A DNA stretch of 64,000 nt from Ptychodera flava (GCF_041260155.1 NC_091935.1:7865501-7929500); one strand, 5' to 3'; shown: positions 1 through 12,721, numbered from the stretch's first letter. The notes: generated by a model from the sequence alone, not told the origin. Made by a program: numbers and translations.

Positions 1-763
1 TCAAAAAAATGAGCGTGCAGGAAATCACTTCTGTATCCTGAAAAATTTTTGTACATCGAAACAAGAGGAGATTGGTTTTCAAAACCAACTTACCCCTCTG
101 TGTTATGTAAAAATTAAATTAACCCCTGTGTTTTTCAAATATCAGATGAGTCAATTCGGAACTGCTTGCCCAAGATGGCCATAATAACTGAACTTTTCAT
201 AGCTATAAATATTTCACTTATTAAACTTGTTAAACCCCAGTACTTAGATATGATTTACGAACCAGACATAGCCCAACGTATCCATTCTCTAACCTTACAA
301 AAGAAATAAAATCTGTTGTGGTTCGAAAGTCACGTCATCCGTTCTAACATTCTTTCTCTATCTGTGACCTTCGTAGGGTGCTCTTTCAATATCTGATAAC
401 ATTGACAGCCCTAGCCCATTCTTCCTACGAGGAAATGGATCTACACCAGATGCTTCGTGAAGAGTCTTTGTTCATTTGTGCAGAATAGTGATATCAAAAG
501 GGCGATGTTTCAAGCTGAATTCCCAATAAGGATAGCAAGTTCAAGTGTAATGGGTGCGTAAGAGTTAGAAACTTAAACTCGGTATACACGAGTCTACACG
601 GGCAGTATTTTAAGAAAAAGTGTACCTACCTTCCAGCTTAAGTTTGTCGCCTGAAATATTTGTTAATCACTTTGTTGGCAGGCGTCGAGTACTCGATATC
701 ACCAGACCTTAGCTGACCTTTCAAGGAAGCATGGGTAAAATAAACACGAGGCGTGTATTGGCT

Positions 764-905
764 CAATCTGATTAAAGTCAGATGTAGAGTATGGCGACGT
801 CTATACTTACTCGGCATTCTCTTGTTATCGTTGTGAGAGGCGGGAGCAAGGGAATACGGCGTAAGTAGACGTCGCCGTACTCTACATCTGATTTTAATCA
901 GATTT
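764..905. repeat. Palindromic fold-back, about 140 bp (copy A)
   Basis: Two arms of about 60 bp starting AATCTGATTAAA are inverted around a loop of roughly 25 bp. The copy-B equivalent at 31419-31565 keeps the same structure although both have accumulated substitutions. It resembles a small fold-back MITE; no coding potential is seen. Confidence 0.8.
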
Positions 906-2559
906 GTATTTGCATAGCTTTTTCACTTCTTCGCCGCAATAGTGCACTTAACTCCCAACTGTACATTTTAATAAAGGAGAAACGTGTTCTCCAGGAACTT
1001 TTATTTCCTGCTCTTCTGACTTCAAAGTTTTTCAGAACGATATCGTGTGAGTGAGATTTTCATTCAAATATAGGCATTATATCGGGAGTTAATGATTCAT
1101 TTGGGCCAAAGCCTACTTGGCGTTGGCCCCTATTGGTTTCGTATGAACTGTACTTCTCCTTCTTCAATCCTTCTTCCACCTTCCTTCTTCCGTAATTATT
1201 TTTGTCACCCATAATCTAAGAAACCACTACTCACATAATTTTGAAATTTCACACTTTGTTCGCTTGCTTGGATTTCATTTGATTACGAAGGCCATATTAG
1301 ATTTACAAAAAGATGCAAAATGGCATATTCTCAAAAATACAGAGTTAAACCACTTAAAAATGTTCTTATATTAAACACTTCTACTAAGTCAGTTACAGTC
1401 ACGCGACCTTGGCCGCCATATTGATTTTTAAACTATTCAGTTAAATCCATACAAATCTTCTTCCACAGAACCGATAGACCATGTGAATGGAAATTTCAGT
1501 CAGGTCTTATCAATTGTAGTGCTAGGAAATTTGTAAATGTGTTCAAATCGGTCTAGTGGTTTGGCAGCTTTTTTTAGAAAAACTTAGCAAAACCATAAAT
1601 ACATTCGTCTTCATTAGATCCAACTGACCGAATGGACCAGTATGCATGGCATCAAAATTTCTTGCCAAATTTTGGAGATGACCCTCAATGACATATGACC
1701 TAGTATCACATAACTCAGTAACTACAAGCGCTGTAGGTGTTAGGTTTTGTTTTTGTTTGATGTTGATCAGTACTATACCTGACTCGTTTGTCCAAATGTA
1801 AATGACCTTGGATGATGTTCGACCTACTTTCACCTGTCTCATTAACTACAGGTGTTGGGTGTTTGTTTATTTTGCATCTTGAATATTTTGCAACAAAGGT
1901 TTGCTCCCAAACTTTGACCAACCTTTTGCATATCTCAGCAACTGTAATTGCTACTCTGGTTTTTGTTTTGTCTTGTCCAGTGTGAGACCAAATGATCCCC
2001 CCCCCCAAAAAAAAGGGATGACCTTTGACTTACTTTTTGCATATCCAAGCAACTACAAGGGCTGCACTTCTGCTTTTTGTTGGACGATGACGAGTGTTGA
2101 ACATATTTTCCTTTGAAAGAGGACGACCCTGAATTACCTTTGACCTACTTTCATATACTATAAGTTAGGGTTATAAGACTGGAAGGACATGACCAAAGTT
2201 GATGAATTTGCTATGCTGATGATATAAGTAGGTAACAGTAGTGGAAGACATTAAGCATTTACGTGTTACCTGGTGGCTAATTTGCATATTTATTTACCTC
2301 TACCAATTAGTAAAATTAAACCGGACGACTTGGCCAAAATTGAACAAATTTACTATAGACAGACGAATCCAATCGAAGGTTTGTTTTTCAAATGCCCCCT
2401 AACGAACTAACAATGCGTTCAAATCCCCCTTGCTATAATTTTGGATCCCCCTCATAGGTATGAGACAGTTATTACAGGTGGGTCACCTGTCCAAAACGCA
2501 TTTTGAAGTGTCATGAAATTTCACAAATGTCTTTTGCTCACAAAAAGATTTTATATACT

Positions 2560-2960
2560 ATACATGGAAATCTATGAAAAGACTGTGAATATTTTTTTTT
2601 AATTATAAAAATTACTGTAACAATATTTGTAGTTTTTGATATAAATGCTCTTGTTAACAAATGCATACGTGTGCATGAAATTTGATTTTTGGAATTTCAC
2701 CGAATTGGTTATACACAATACACGGGAGTCTATGAAAAAGAAAACTGTGAATAATTTGTCCCAATATATATCCCAATATCTGCAATATCTGTGTGTATAT
2801 AGACCTTTAATAACTTACATAATTGTCCTACATTAGAGTAGAATGGTTACAGGTGTATACGTGTGCATGAAATTTGATTTTGGAATCTCATCATGTGCAT
2901 GAAATTTGATTTTGGAATCTCATCGACAAGGTTGAATCACTCACTATAAAGTGGAGCCTA
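2560..2960. repeat. Satellite-like tandem repeat, about 160-170 bp monomer
   Basis: Two to three diverged monomers containing a block like AAATTTGATTTTGGAATTTCACC followed by an AT-rich stretch with CTGTGAATAAT. The same monomer occurs at 15380-15720, 28740-29240, 32440-32880, 45880-46410, 49060-49410 and 52335-52490, usually inside TIR elements. Confidence 0.7.
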
Positions 2961-4765
2961 TAAGAAAACTATAAGAAAACTATATTTTTTACAATAGAAA
3001 ACTTGCTTAACCTGTGTTTTTATAAGTGTTTGACAACTGATACAGATGAACTTTGAATTTGATCAAAGGTTTGGGAATCGGGTAAAATGTCAGTATACCG
3101 ACTTTCCTTGTTGTGTAATGAACAATGCAACACGTTCTCAGTGTGATCGTTCACCGGTAGTTTGGCGAGGAGACCCCATTACTATCTATAATTGCTTTGA
3201 AATATTCCTAGTGTGGATATTAAAGATATAAAGTGTGACAATATAGAGCTAAAATGCATCTTATGGAGATGGTGTCATCTGTTTTTGAATAATATTGTTC
3301 AAGTTGTGATTGAAGACGCTGTATCACAGTAATCCCATTGTTTCAACAGTCTCAGTTTTGTAAACTTTGTTTTGACTGCAATTAAATGTCAATTACAAAA
3401 ATGGCGTTTCTTCCGATCAGCATTCTTTTCTGAAATATCTTATTGACACACTTCCGTAACTCTTGTGATTCAGACTGAAGCAATATTCGATAATCGACTG
3501 CAAGCTGGTTTTGTTTATCTTTAATTAAAAATGATAAAAAGAATACATGGACTAAATGTATTATGCTACATGTTCTGAATACGTTACGGAATAACCCCTA
3601 ATGTAAGTTATCCCTCTCATATAGACCGTGGGAAAAATTCAAACCCGCGAGAAATGCATTGAAAAGCGTGCTAACACTCATAAATGCAGGCAACTGACAA
3701 ATATTCGAGATCATATATCTACCTCCTGGATTACTTCATAAATTACAAAATTATATGTGTCAGGTATTGGCAAACGGCAACGATATAGCAAAAATCTTGT
3801 TAATTTGCCAAACTGCTCTTGAATAATGCTGTTTCTCTCACATTTTAAACGATTCTTATTTTTAGAAGTAGTATAAACATATAAATTCTGAACAATCTGG
3901 ATCTATAACGTTCTTTCTCAAGCTTGCATTTGTATAGAAATTACAAATAACTCGATTCCAATGACTATACCATTCTTTCTCTTAAAAAATATTTGTTTCT
4001 GTGAAGGATCAGTCGGAAAGTTCAATACTTAATACTACACTATGATTTTTTCATATTATATCACTCCATACAACCCTAACAAACTTAACAGGGTGTTTTA
4101 ATTTTTTAACATCTTTTGACAAAATGTACACAGATATCAGCTTATCAACGGAGACTGCATTTTCTACGGCATTACATTTCCGGGAGAATATTGCCATTAA
4201 TTGTCGACTGAAAGTGGCACAATCTATACCTTTAGTAGATTATCAAATCTTGTGTGTTTTGATTTCATTGACATCCCATTAAACATGAATACAGCATTGC
4301 AGATAACGAAAACTTCTTCCTGTTTACATACCCCTCTTCTCCGAGAAGATAGATCGTAAATCGTTCGGAGTTGTGACATGAAACGTTTTGTACTGTGATC
4401 TTTATCGATTATTGCTCGTGCAGATAATGCACTAGGTTGAGTTTGAAGTTGTAATCATGGGCAAAAACAAAAAAAAATGCCCATATCCGAGTTTATGTCC
4501 TATGGAATAATAAAAGATTCACTTTGGAATAATCTATACTAGTGTCAGCTTTGCTTACAGGTCATGATCAGTTTGTGACAGTTGCTCGTTGGTTGACGTT
4601 AAAAATTCAAAGCCTCACTTGTTTCTTTTTGTGTTGTTTGTCAGCTGATTGACACAGTAAATGAACGAATAGTACTTATCCTTTAAAGTTTTCATACAGC
4701 AAAAACTATGACTGTTGTCACCGACTGAGTAATGATCCCCTGGAGGCAATGAGTCAAATGTTCCC

Positions 4766-4956
4766 CTACGATGAAACGATATGGTTCGCTATGAGTGAAA
4801 CGATGTCTGCTCTGGACAAGGGCGGGCGTTGAAGAACTTGCACAAACTCACTGATGGTTACAGGGTATAATGTCGACCAGTAGTACAACACTTCACCACA
4901 AGGATTTTCGCTATTGGAGAACACTTGAACATCTTCAATCGAACAGCCTATTTCAG
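4766..4956 (-). CDS. ROCO-A exon 3: C-terminal two thirds of death domain
   Basis: Predicted last exon of the gene that starts at 9572. A pyrimidine-rich tract ends in an AG acceptor just above 4957. The exon enters in the phase left by the exon at 5581-5725, so the boundary codon becomes Ser. It encodes about 63 residues, ending IVSS then TAG. Visible death-domain features are an EIGCSIEDVQ segment, a YYW core aromatic and a T-x-x-EF helix followed by a RADIVSLI helix. Relative to copy B there is one 6-bp in-frame insertion (two extra residues). Death domains mediate homotypic adaptor binding in apoptosis and NF-kB signalling; that role here is inferred. Confidence 0.75.
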
Positions 4957-5323
4957 CTGGATCAGGTAAGTGGGTGAAGAAAGAGAAACGTTATTCCAGA
5001 TCAATTCCAGATCATAATAAGGGCAGAAAGGCTGGATCACAAACGATTTTCGCAGGGTACTGAGTTGAGTTCCATAGACCTTTGTAGAGCTCGCAGAAAT
5101 GGCACCAGTATTATGCATAGATTATGAAAATACATTGGGTAATAACATACAAAATGCAGAGATGGCAAAAAGGGAAAGCTGTTATATATCTCATGTGGCA
5201 ATTTACTTGAAATATAGCTCTACATATACACAAATGTGAATCTATCCATAAATGCAGACAGGCATGCATGCATGCATGTTTGTATGTATGTAAAACTATA
5301 TTTCAAGTAAATTGCCACGTCAA

Positions 5324-5324
<1 letters not shown>

Positions 5325-5354
<30 letters not shown>

Positions 5355-5409
5355 TGTATGTATGTATGTATGTATGTATGTATGTATGTATGCATGCATG
5401 CATGCATGT
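5325..5409 (+). repeat. (TATG)n / (GCAT)n microsatellite in ROCO-A intron 2
   Basis: A run of TATG units passing into GCAT units, lying between exon 2 and exon 3 of ROCO-A. The equivalent array in copy B (38262-38304) is shorter, so its length has changed since duplication. Confidence 0.9.
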
Positions 5410-5580
5410 AGTGCTGTCTTAATTCATATGACAGACATAAGCGTTATCCGAAAAACGTAAACAGTAAGGAAACTGGAAAACCGGCCCAGTGTGTTTTGTG
5501 TTGTACTGTTCGTTTTCAACATGATTATTTAATGGGCCGAACATATTACAGGATCATATTCGTGTTTACAAATGTCTTAC

Positions 5581-5725
5581 ATGCTATATCTCTCCAGTCA
5601 CCAACAAGCGCACCTTGTACATTCAATTTATCACAAATTTTCCTATGAAGCGTTGGTGGCATGTCAGTGATCCGTCCGTCCAGTTGCATCATTTGGGTAG
5701 CCGTGTGATGTGTCCTGCTCGTAGT
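5581..5725 (-). CDS. ROCO-A exon 2: linker and first death-domain helix
   Basis: A 145-nt exon, bounded on the minus strand by a TTTTCAG acceptor and a GTAAGA donor. It is open in phase 0, the phase in which exon 1 ends, and leaves phase 1, which exon 3 accepts. After a short linker rich in Thr and His it encodes an amphipathic helix LHRKICDKLNV and then GDWRDIA, the typical tryptophan-containing start of a death domain. Copy B (38480-38624) has the same length, splice sites and frame despite several substitutions. The exon is too short to stand out as an ORF, so phase agreement and the split domain are the main evidence. Confidence 0.75.
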
Positions 5726-5888
5726 CTGAAAACGGATGAAAATAAGAAGAATCCTAAAATAATAAGAATGTTATTATGGACTGCCTTTGATGTGTCCATA
5801 AGTGAAGTATTTATTTTACTGTATTGTCTTGATTTTTCAACCTAGGTGAGTATTACAAACAAGTAAAATGGCATGCAATGATAACTGT

Positions 5889-5891
<3 letters not shown>

Positions 5892-5962
<71 letters not shown>
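5892..5962. repeat. (TA)n microsatellite in ROCO-A intron 1
   Basis: About 35 uninterrupted TA units between exons 1 and 2. The matching copy-B array (38807-38868) is interrupted and slightly shorter. Confidence 0.95.
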
Positions 5963-5964
<2 letters not shown>

Positions 5965-6752
5965 GTGTTTGTATGCATGTGTGACTTACTAAGAAGCGTC
6001 GCGGTGCGTAAAAGTGTAGATAAATGAATCATAAATTTATAAATATTGTAATTTGTTCTAACACTGTTTGGTGATACATAAACACTATTTTCCATACATT
6101 GGTTGAGAGGGACGTACACATGTTTATGAAATCGCTGAAAACGTTTATCAATAATACTGGGCTAAAAATGATTGGGTCGCCACAAATTTTCCACCACATT
6201 AGTATACACATTCTATGCATATTTTTTGCACGTTCTGAGCGAATCAGTCAAGAGTGACTGATCGCCCTTTGTTGCGGTTTATTTATTTCATGACAGATGT
6301 AATACAAATGTCATCATAATGGCTAAAGACGGGACAAAATCAATACCCTATCTAACCTCACACATTTTACGATTTTGATATATACCTATCCTAGTGTATC
6401 ATAATTTAAAAACCAATAAGATCTGAACGTTTAAGTACCCAAGGAGCCGTGAAACTTGCATTTTTATCAGGCACATGATAGGTTTCAAGAGAATTTTTTC
6501 CAAATCTCATGAGGTAGTATAGAAGGTGGCATTTAAAGACGTGGCGTATGTTAAAGTTATACAGTCACCTGTAATCTAAATATGCCATATATGGTCAAAG
6601 GGGCGTTCCTTGGTATTCAAAATGCCCTTGTGAGGGCGCTGTTTTGTAAAAAGCGGCCACCCGCTTAAATCTGTTATTGGTTAGATTTCTCTTTCCATGG
6701 TAACTGTGGCAAAATTGGAACAGGTGACAATATACCTTTAATGGTCACTTAC

Positions 6753-9572
6753 GGTATTACTGCTCTTGAAAACCTCCACCACGTGACATCGTCCTTCACA
6801 GAGAAAGTTGAAAGGCTCAGTTTTACGCAAACGGCAATCCAGTTGACTTGCCAATTTCACTATATGGAGTTTCTCTTGGAGTCTGTGATTTCTGTGATAC
6901 CTTGCAGGACACAACACACCAAATATGTACTCCAGATGTTTAAAGTCTCTCCGTCGGATGGCTTGTACGTGCTCTATCAGCCTTGTTATGAGCAATTTTG
7001 AGTCTGTGTCTCTTGATCTCTGCACCGTGACTTTTATCAGATTCTGCTCAGGTAAGTGATTCAGAAGTTCGAGTTTGACATGTATGTCTAAGTCGAAAGC
7101 GAACTGGCCAACGTCATAGAATACCTGTCGCGTGCTTGACTGATCGTCCAGTCGATCCTCCAAACACCGTGCCAAAAGTCGAGTGAAGACAGCGTCGGGT
7201 GGCAAATAGCCGAAGTCAAAGTAGTAAGTCTCATCATCTTCACTGGATATCCACCAATCTTCCATCGCATTACCGGAAGCTTCCTTTATCATACTTGAAT
7301 AACGTGGCATTAGACAAGGTACGCTGAACAGTTCATCCGTGGTTCCTGTTGGCTGCTGATCTATGGGGCATATTAGGTCATAGGCAGTTAGCAATCGAAT
7401 GATGGCATCCTTTGGCACACTGAAATGATTCACTATGTGTTCGATAAGAGAACTGTGGAGAATTCCTTCTTGTTCCAACTTCAGCCAGTATTCTGCAACA
7501 TCTTGCGATCTTTTATCACGGGCTGGAATATTCACCAATACTTTCATAATGTCAACGAGGAGCTGCGGATCAAAGACAACGTATTGTTCGAGTACTGGGT
7601 CATCTGGTTGGTATATTATCTCCCCAGCGCAGTGGAAGAAACTGAGAAGCTCTCGAAAATCGTCATCATTCATAATTCCGCATTCTCTTGACACAAAATC
7701 TCCAACAGTAGTATAGGATGAGATGATGCTCTCTTTCCTCTTACTCAGTATCTGTTTGTAGAAGTTTAAGTATTTAATAGGAAACTCCCTCGTTATATAG
7801 TCAGCTTCCAGAGCTTTTGAACTGATGCGTTTTTTAATTTTGAGCATTTCAGTGTCCTTATGTGCTGAATTTTCCACCATGAACACCAGACGTGCATCGG
7901 AGTTCACTACCAAACAGCGACAAAAGTTATTGTAGAGGTTTTCACGTAGATACCTATCTATATCTTCTTGATCTGACAGTCCAACACTGTCTCTGTGCGT
8001 TCCAACAAGGAATATGACAGAATCTCTATCTTTTACGTGGATAGAAATCGAGTGTAACCAAAACAGAATCCGGTTTAGTTGTCTAGTTCTATTTCGCACC
8101 GCCTCTTCGAGATTAAACACTAGAAGATAGATAGCATGGCTAGCGAGAAACACATGGTGAGTACAGTAATACAGATCATCACCTGCGAAATCCCAAAGGC
8201 TTAGTCTCGTCGGAAGACTCTTTGAGCCTCCTCTCAAGGCCTTGAAAGCATCCCTGATTTTCTTAATCGGTAATGATTGAGAATTTACTTTCCAAAACCC
8301 ATACATTTCAACCAAGGGATGAGTTAAAATTGACATGAGGAAAACCGGAGAGGCCGGTGAGAAGTTGCTTGGAAGTCGAAATGTCCAGCCCATGATATAA
8401 CCCATGAGTAAACCTATTAATGTTCCAGTACATTTGTAAGTGAAATACCCCATATTCAACTTTGCATCGATTTCTCTTCCAATGAATGTGCCTGTACTTT
8501 TTCCGAAAACTAACACGATACTAGCCAGTAAAGAGATGGGAACGTTTGGTTCAGAGATTGTTATTGAGAGCACGGCACTCATTGTAAGTACACTTAACGT
8601 CACAAACGTTAAATCAGTTTTAGGTTTTAATGGTAATCGTCCAAGTAAGAGCGTCCAGGATCGTACAAGAATCAGTCCTATTACATAGCTGAGGAAAATT
8701 TCTACTGTTGCGCTATACGATGACAGTACTTTTGTAAAATCTAATTCGAACGTCTCGTCTTTCGATGAAGACCACTCGGGTGGCTGGAGCAAGCATATGC
8801 CAAATGCCAGTCCACTTCGTAAGCCGCAACCACAAAGAATTCCCATGACAAACCCGATACTAAGAAAGAACATGAAATAGGTGAAGTAATTTAGAACAGT
8901 GTTATTATTTGAAGCAAGCGTCTTGAAAAATAGAAAAACTGCGTCAACAGTAAAGTAACAGCGGATGTAATTTTCTATGAGATACCAGATAGCAACATCC
9001 GAGCCAAAGCGATAAGCCTCGGTAAGAAAATCAAGCCCAGCGATGGTCGCTCCTAGGAACAGAAACCACTCGAATGGAGCAAAGCCATAGCTAAAGATAT
9101 AACATAGTGGTACAATGCAAAAAAGCTGAAATTGAAAGATAAACCTGATTGCGTACATGACATCTCTAAAGTATTCGTTACCAACGGGGCTTTCTCCTCT
9201 TTGCCTATTGCTACTGGTACTTATTAGGGCGGCAAACCACGCAGACACAAATTCAAAATCAATATGGTTGTTATCTGTACATGTACGCCATGCTTTATCT
9301 ACTTCCACTGCTTCGTACATCCTCGTTTCAACTCCTTCAGTGCTTGCTTCGTTTTTCTGAAACCACTCTCCCGTCAACGCACGTCGGAGGCTTGTCTTTC
9401 CGACACGAGCGTCACCTAAAAACATGACTTTGCTTCTGTTGAATGGAAACTTTCCTCGTCTTCCAGCTTCCAGGTAGGTTTGCTTGATCTCTTCATCGTC
9501 ACAAAGAACCCCAAGATTGTAGCTGCGATACGTCGAAAATCCCGACAACCATCTCTGAAAGTGACTTGCCAT
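6753..9572 (-). CDS. ROCO-A exon 1: Roc-COR GTPase with a polytopic membrane insertion
   Basis: Main exon (940 codons) of a three-exon gene, joined to 5581-5725 and 4766-4956 for 1,051 residues. The ATG has A at -3 and G at +4. Domain order: leader 1-45; P-loop GDARVGKT 53-60; switch I region near T78; roughly eight to ten hydrophobic segments within 141-420; DxxG motif DFAG 461-464; THRD at the G4 position 525-528; SA at 569-570 (G5); then a COR-like region with winged-helix character from about 597. Known: ROCO proteins such as LRRK, DAPK1 and MFHAS1 couple a Ras-like Roc domain to COR. Odd: the G domain is interrupted between G2 and G3 by the membrane block, and no LRR, ankyrin or kinase region is seen. 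The open frame runs on to 6738, but ACC|GTAAGT at 6752 is a consensus donor in phase 0. Inferred role: membrane-embedded GTPase signalling through a death domain. Confidence 0.88.
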
Positions 9573-10293
9573 GCTTTCTCAGGTACACAAAGTTGCTTTA
9601 TCTGGAGAGGGGCAAACAAACAAAAACATAAGCAAACAAAAACAATCATTGCACCAAAGCGAAAGCAGCTACTGGGACATCTTTAAATGAACTAAATCGT
9701 TTGAGGTTTCAATATGACACGAGACTGAAACATTTGGCCACTTATTTTTTTCTTTTACTCCACAACGATTGAATGAAACAAGGCAATAACCAACTATTCT
9801 TGGGTGGTTTCTCTCCACAGAAATACAAGCAAACATGGGTCGTGCTTAATTATAAGGTAGAATGCTCCTCGGGGACAGATATTTTGACTCTTAAATATTT
9901 TCAATTCTCTTCTGATCTACCACTTGTGGTGGCTTATTTTGAAGCTCTTTGAGTAGGACAAACTTTCAACGTAGTAGGTTTTTGAAATTATTAATTATTA
10001 TGAAATTAAATAATTCTCCTCTGTCTATCAAATGACAGCATGATCCTTTTTTACCCGACGTTTAGCACCAGCGTGCGGTCTCTTCCTCGGTGACTTTGAT
10101 ATTCGCTCTCCTTTGCTTTTTGTTTCACTGTTTGTGTTTTAAATGTTGTTAGTGTTTTGTTCATCGAGTATGGAGGATAGAATATTTATATTTTGGTCAG
10201 TTTGTTGTGTTTGATTTTGTTCGGTAGATTCTGTAAGATTGTGTAGTTTGGCATGTATGAGTGTGTCGCTAATGTTTTGATGATGGGCTTTAT
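9573..10293. other. ROCO-A upstream region and repeat DNA
   Basis: The first 400 bp upstream of ROCO-A matches copy B up to about 9990 and should include its 5' UTR and promoter, but I see no clear TATA box or first-exon boundary. From about 10000 to 10293 the sequence matches 52820-53090 and is the left half of a dispersed repeat. Confidence 0.5.
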
Positions 10294-10988
10294 CGGCTTA
10301 CACAAATTTGCCAAACGGAACGCATCGGAATAGCCACACCAAATAAAAAATTAGTGTCTCTTAATTAGAGTCCATGTTTTTTTCACTTACTGAATTTTGG
10401 CGCGGAACAGAATAGAATTTCGGATATAAAACAGAAATTTGGATTTAAATAAAATTTCACCTTTTTTTCAACCCTAAAAGTAATGCATCTGTTTTTCTAA
10501 ATTTTCCCCCGTGATGAATATTGTGAATATGACTACTAATAAGAACTTTATTGCATAATAAAACACACTTCAGGAAGTGTGGTAGAGCAAGAACGGTACA
10601 ATTAATCAATTCTTACATGCCTCGATGTGAGTGCATAACAGTGCATTGATTTGAGTAGGAACATCGGGGGAGTTAGCGGGCCGTTGAACGATGTACGTAC
10701 AGTATAGTATATTATCATACATGCTATGCCTGTATTGCCATTCTCTTATTGTGTAGACGGTACTGATATGAACCCTTATTTTAACATGTTAAAATACGAA
10801 TTATATTTTCACTGTAACTGAACTACTTACAGCTACGCGTATGCGTGACCGTCGCTGGTATGCATGACCTTCGTTGGTATGTTCATATACATGTTCATAT
10901 AGGCCTATATGTAAAACAGTTGAGCGAATAAGACAAATGACAATCCGAAACGTCATTGTGATTATGGTCAAAATTTTCTTGTTTGCAG

Positions 10989-11411
10989 TCAGTTCATGGG
11001 CATTGTACTTCGGTACAAGTACAGTCGCACAAAAAACATACAAACGAACGCACTGAAAATTTGTATCATTTGCCGACACCTGTCATCGTTCACGGCCGGT
11101 CCCATAAGGTGCAGTGTTTTCATGTCGTCTACGCTGCTGAAGATTAAGATACCGGTTAACAGTGCATCATGATAGAACTGCTTTACGAAAAGTTTCCTCA
11201 GTGTTAAGGAGCTTAAGTATCTTGGTGGTGAATTACATCGTTTGCAGCCATAAATGAGCAACAAAAATCCAACCGCACTGAAAATACTCGCGACAAACAA
11301 GGTGCACAAGTTATATTTCCGATTTGTACCCGAGTCAGTGAGATTCACAGTTATGATCGTATCCGGTGGCACCGGTGGCACCGGTGCGGTTTTCAGATAC
11401 AATGTAAGATT
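10989..11411 (-). CDS. Doubtful hypothetical ORF with one membrane segment
   Basis: An open frame of about 137 codons with no ATG at its start: the first codon commonly assigned is TTG, and the frame opens a few codons upstream after TGA. It has a Pro-rich stretch, an NLTDSG segment (possible N-glycosylation), one hydrophobic stretch of about 20 residues ending in LLLIYG, then a basic Cys-containing tail. It lies wholly inside the 3-kb TIR element. It may be a captured exon or chance; I do not recognise it. Confidence 0.2.
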   Translation of the reverse strand, partial: NLTLYLKTAPVPPVPPDTIITVNLTDSGTNRKYNLCTLFVASIFSAVGFLLLIYGCKRCNSPPRYLSSLTLRKLFVKQFYHDALLTGILIFSSVDDMKTLHLMGPAVNDDRCRQMIQIFSAFVCMFFVRLYLYRSTMPMN

Positions 11412-12259
11412 TAGGGAAAGTCAAACTTTGTTTTAGGTTGTTAAGGGAAGTTTAGTTCTGTTTAGGCAAGCCAGGAACGGAAATATACGAGCAGACGACG
11501 TAAATACCTTTGAAATGTTTTATTCGTCCAGCAATAAAATCACTAACGAGTTACGACACTACAGCTTACAGAGTACTCACTTCATGTTTTCCCTAATCCG
11601 CTCGCAAATTCCTTTCTAAGATAATAAATTCGGCATATTTGACGTCTGGGGACATGTATAATTCTTCGAGATAAACTGACTGGTACGGGTATTATATCCA
11701 CTGTGCATTCATAGACGTCGCAGAACTGCTTGCTCTATGCTCTCAGCTGTTCATACTCGATCGAGTTTGAAATCGAACGCTGGCTTGACGCGGGTATTTG
11801 ACCCGATTTTGGCGGCCTCATAACTTGCACGCCGGGATGAGGTTATGTCTCAAAACACCAAAACACATTCATTTCACACACTCTAGCCAATGTTTTACAT
11901 CCACCGTCATTTTAAGGTGAAGGTAAATCTTCTTCAAATTGTGAAAACCTGTGTCGACATCGTAATATTTAAATTGTTCGCTTTAAAAGTGCTCCATAAA
12001 CCCTCCCTTGAAGTGGAATGGCCCAATAGCGGAATAATATCAAGAAGTGATACCATTGTCATCATTCCTTAGCAACCAACTTGTTATACCAGTAAGTACA
12101 GCGAGGAGCAAGCAAGGATGATTTCAGTTGATTTCGTCACTAATTTCAGAACGTCTGTAGGAAAACAGTCATAACCGAAGCGTGCATGTATGATAAAGGG
12201 GTTATTACACGAAGTTTGGGCGATACCGCGTCCTATTCGAGTGATCACGTATACAAGTT

Positions 12260-12430
12260 CAAGTTTATTACATTTATGGTTGAGTTTTATTACATTTATG
12301 GTTAATTTGTTTATTACATTTGTGGTTGCGGGTTGTTACATTAATGGTTGACTGTTTTATTACATTTGTGGCTGATTTTATTACAATTGTGGTTGATATT
12401 ACATTTGTGGAGATTATTACATTTATGGAG
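12260..12430 (+). repeat. Short tandem repeat of TTACATTTATGG-type units
   Basis: About eight imperfect units of 17-25 bp, each containing TTACATTTRTGG, inside the 3-kb TIR element. Confidence 0.7.
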
Positions 12431-12641
12431 ATAAACAACTCACATATTTTACCTTCATCTATGGGATTGGTAACTTTTTTCTCTCTTTGGGCTTATGCAG
12501 CAAATTATTTTTTATTCTCTATCTTCATGGGACGCAGAAAATATTTCCCGCGATCCTCCAGCCCCTCCCTCAGAAATCAAATGGTTCTCCCCTTAGCATG
12601 CTCGGTAACAGATGTGGGGCTGAAACCAATCTGGTCAAAGA

Positions 12642-12721
12642 TACATACATACATACATACATACATACATACATACATACATACATACATACATACATAC
12701 ATACATACATACATACATACG
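12642..12721 (+). repeat. (ATAC)n microsatellite
   Basis: About 20 perfect ATAC units. The two overlapping open frames across it are artefacts of the repeat. Confidence 0.95.

Larger units (their letters stand above)
1..4765. other. Non-coding flank 3' of ROCO-A
   Basis: I see no convincing gene here. Short open frames lack splice signals and recognisable motifs, and most use non-ATG starts. The stretch holds the palindrome at 764-905, a degenerate terminal fragment of the G-rich MITE family at 2386-2470 and the satellite-like array at 2560-2960. The rest is unrecognised AT-rich DNA shared with copy B. Confidence 0.5.
1..9995. repeat. Segmental duplication, copy A
   Basis: Collinear with about 30676-43165 and highly similar over most of its length, including introns and intergenic DNA. 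It is already homologous at the window edge, so its left boundary may lie outside. Relative to copy B it has about 340 bp extra after 960 and about 420 bp extra at 1880-2310. It lacks a LINE (34253-37130 in B), about 190 bp (33165-33350 in B) and a 434-bp MITE (42474-42907 in B). Similarity fades near 9990. Confidence 0.85.

Noticed and set aside
1543..2116. Overlapping small frames on both strands of copy A
   Set aside because: No ATG-started frame with a motif, and copy B deletes about 420 bp of the region without preserving frame.
6738..6752. ROCO-A C-terminus as read straight through (VSDH then stop)
   Set aside because: The sequence is a consensus GTAAGT donor, and copy B reads a different, longer tail there; splicing to exon 2 gives a conserved death domain in both.
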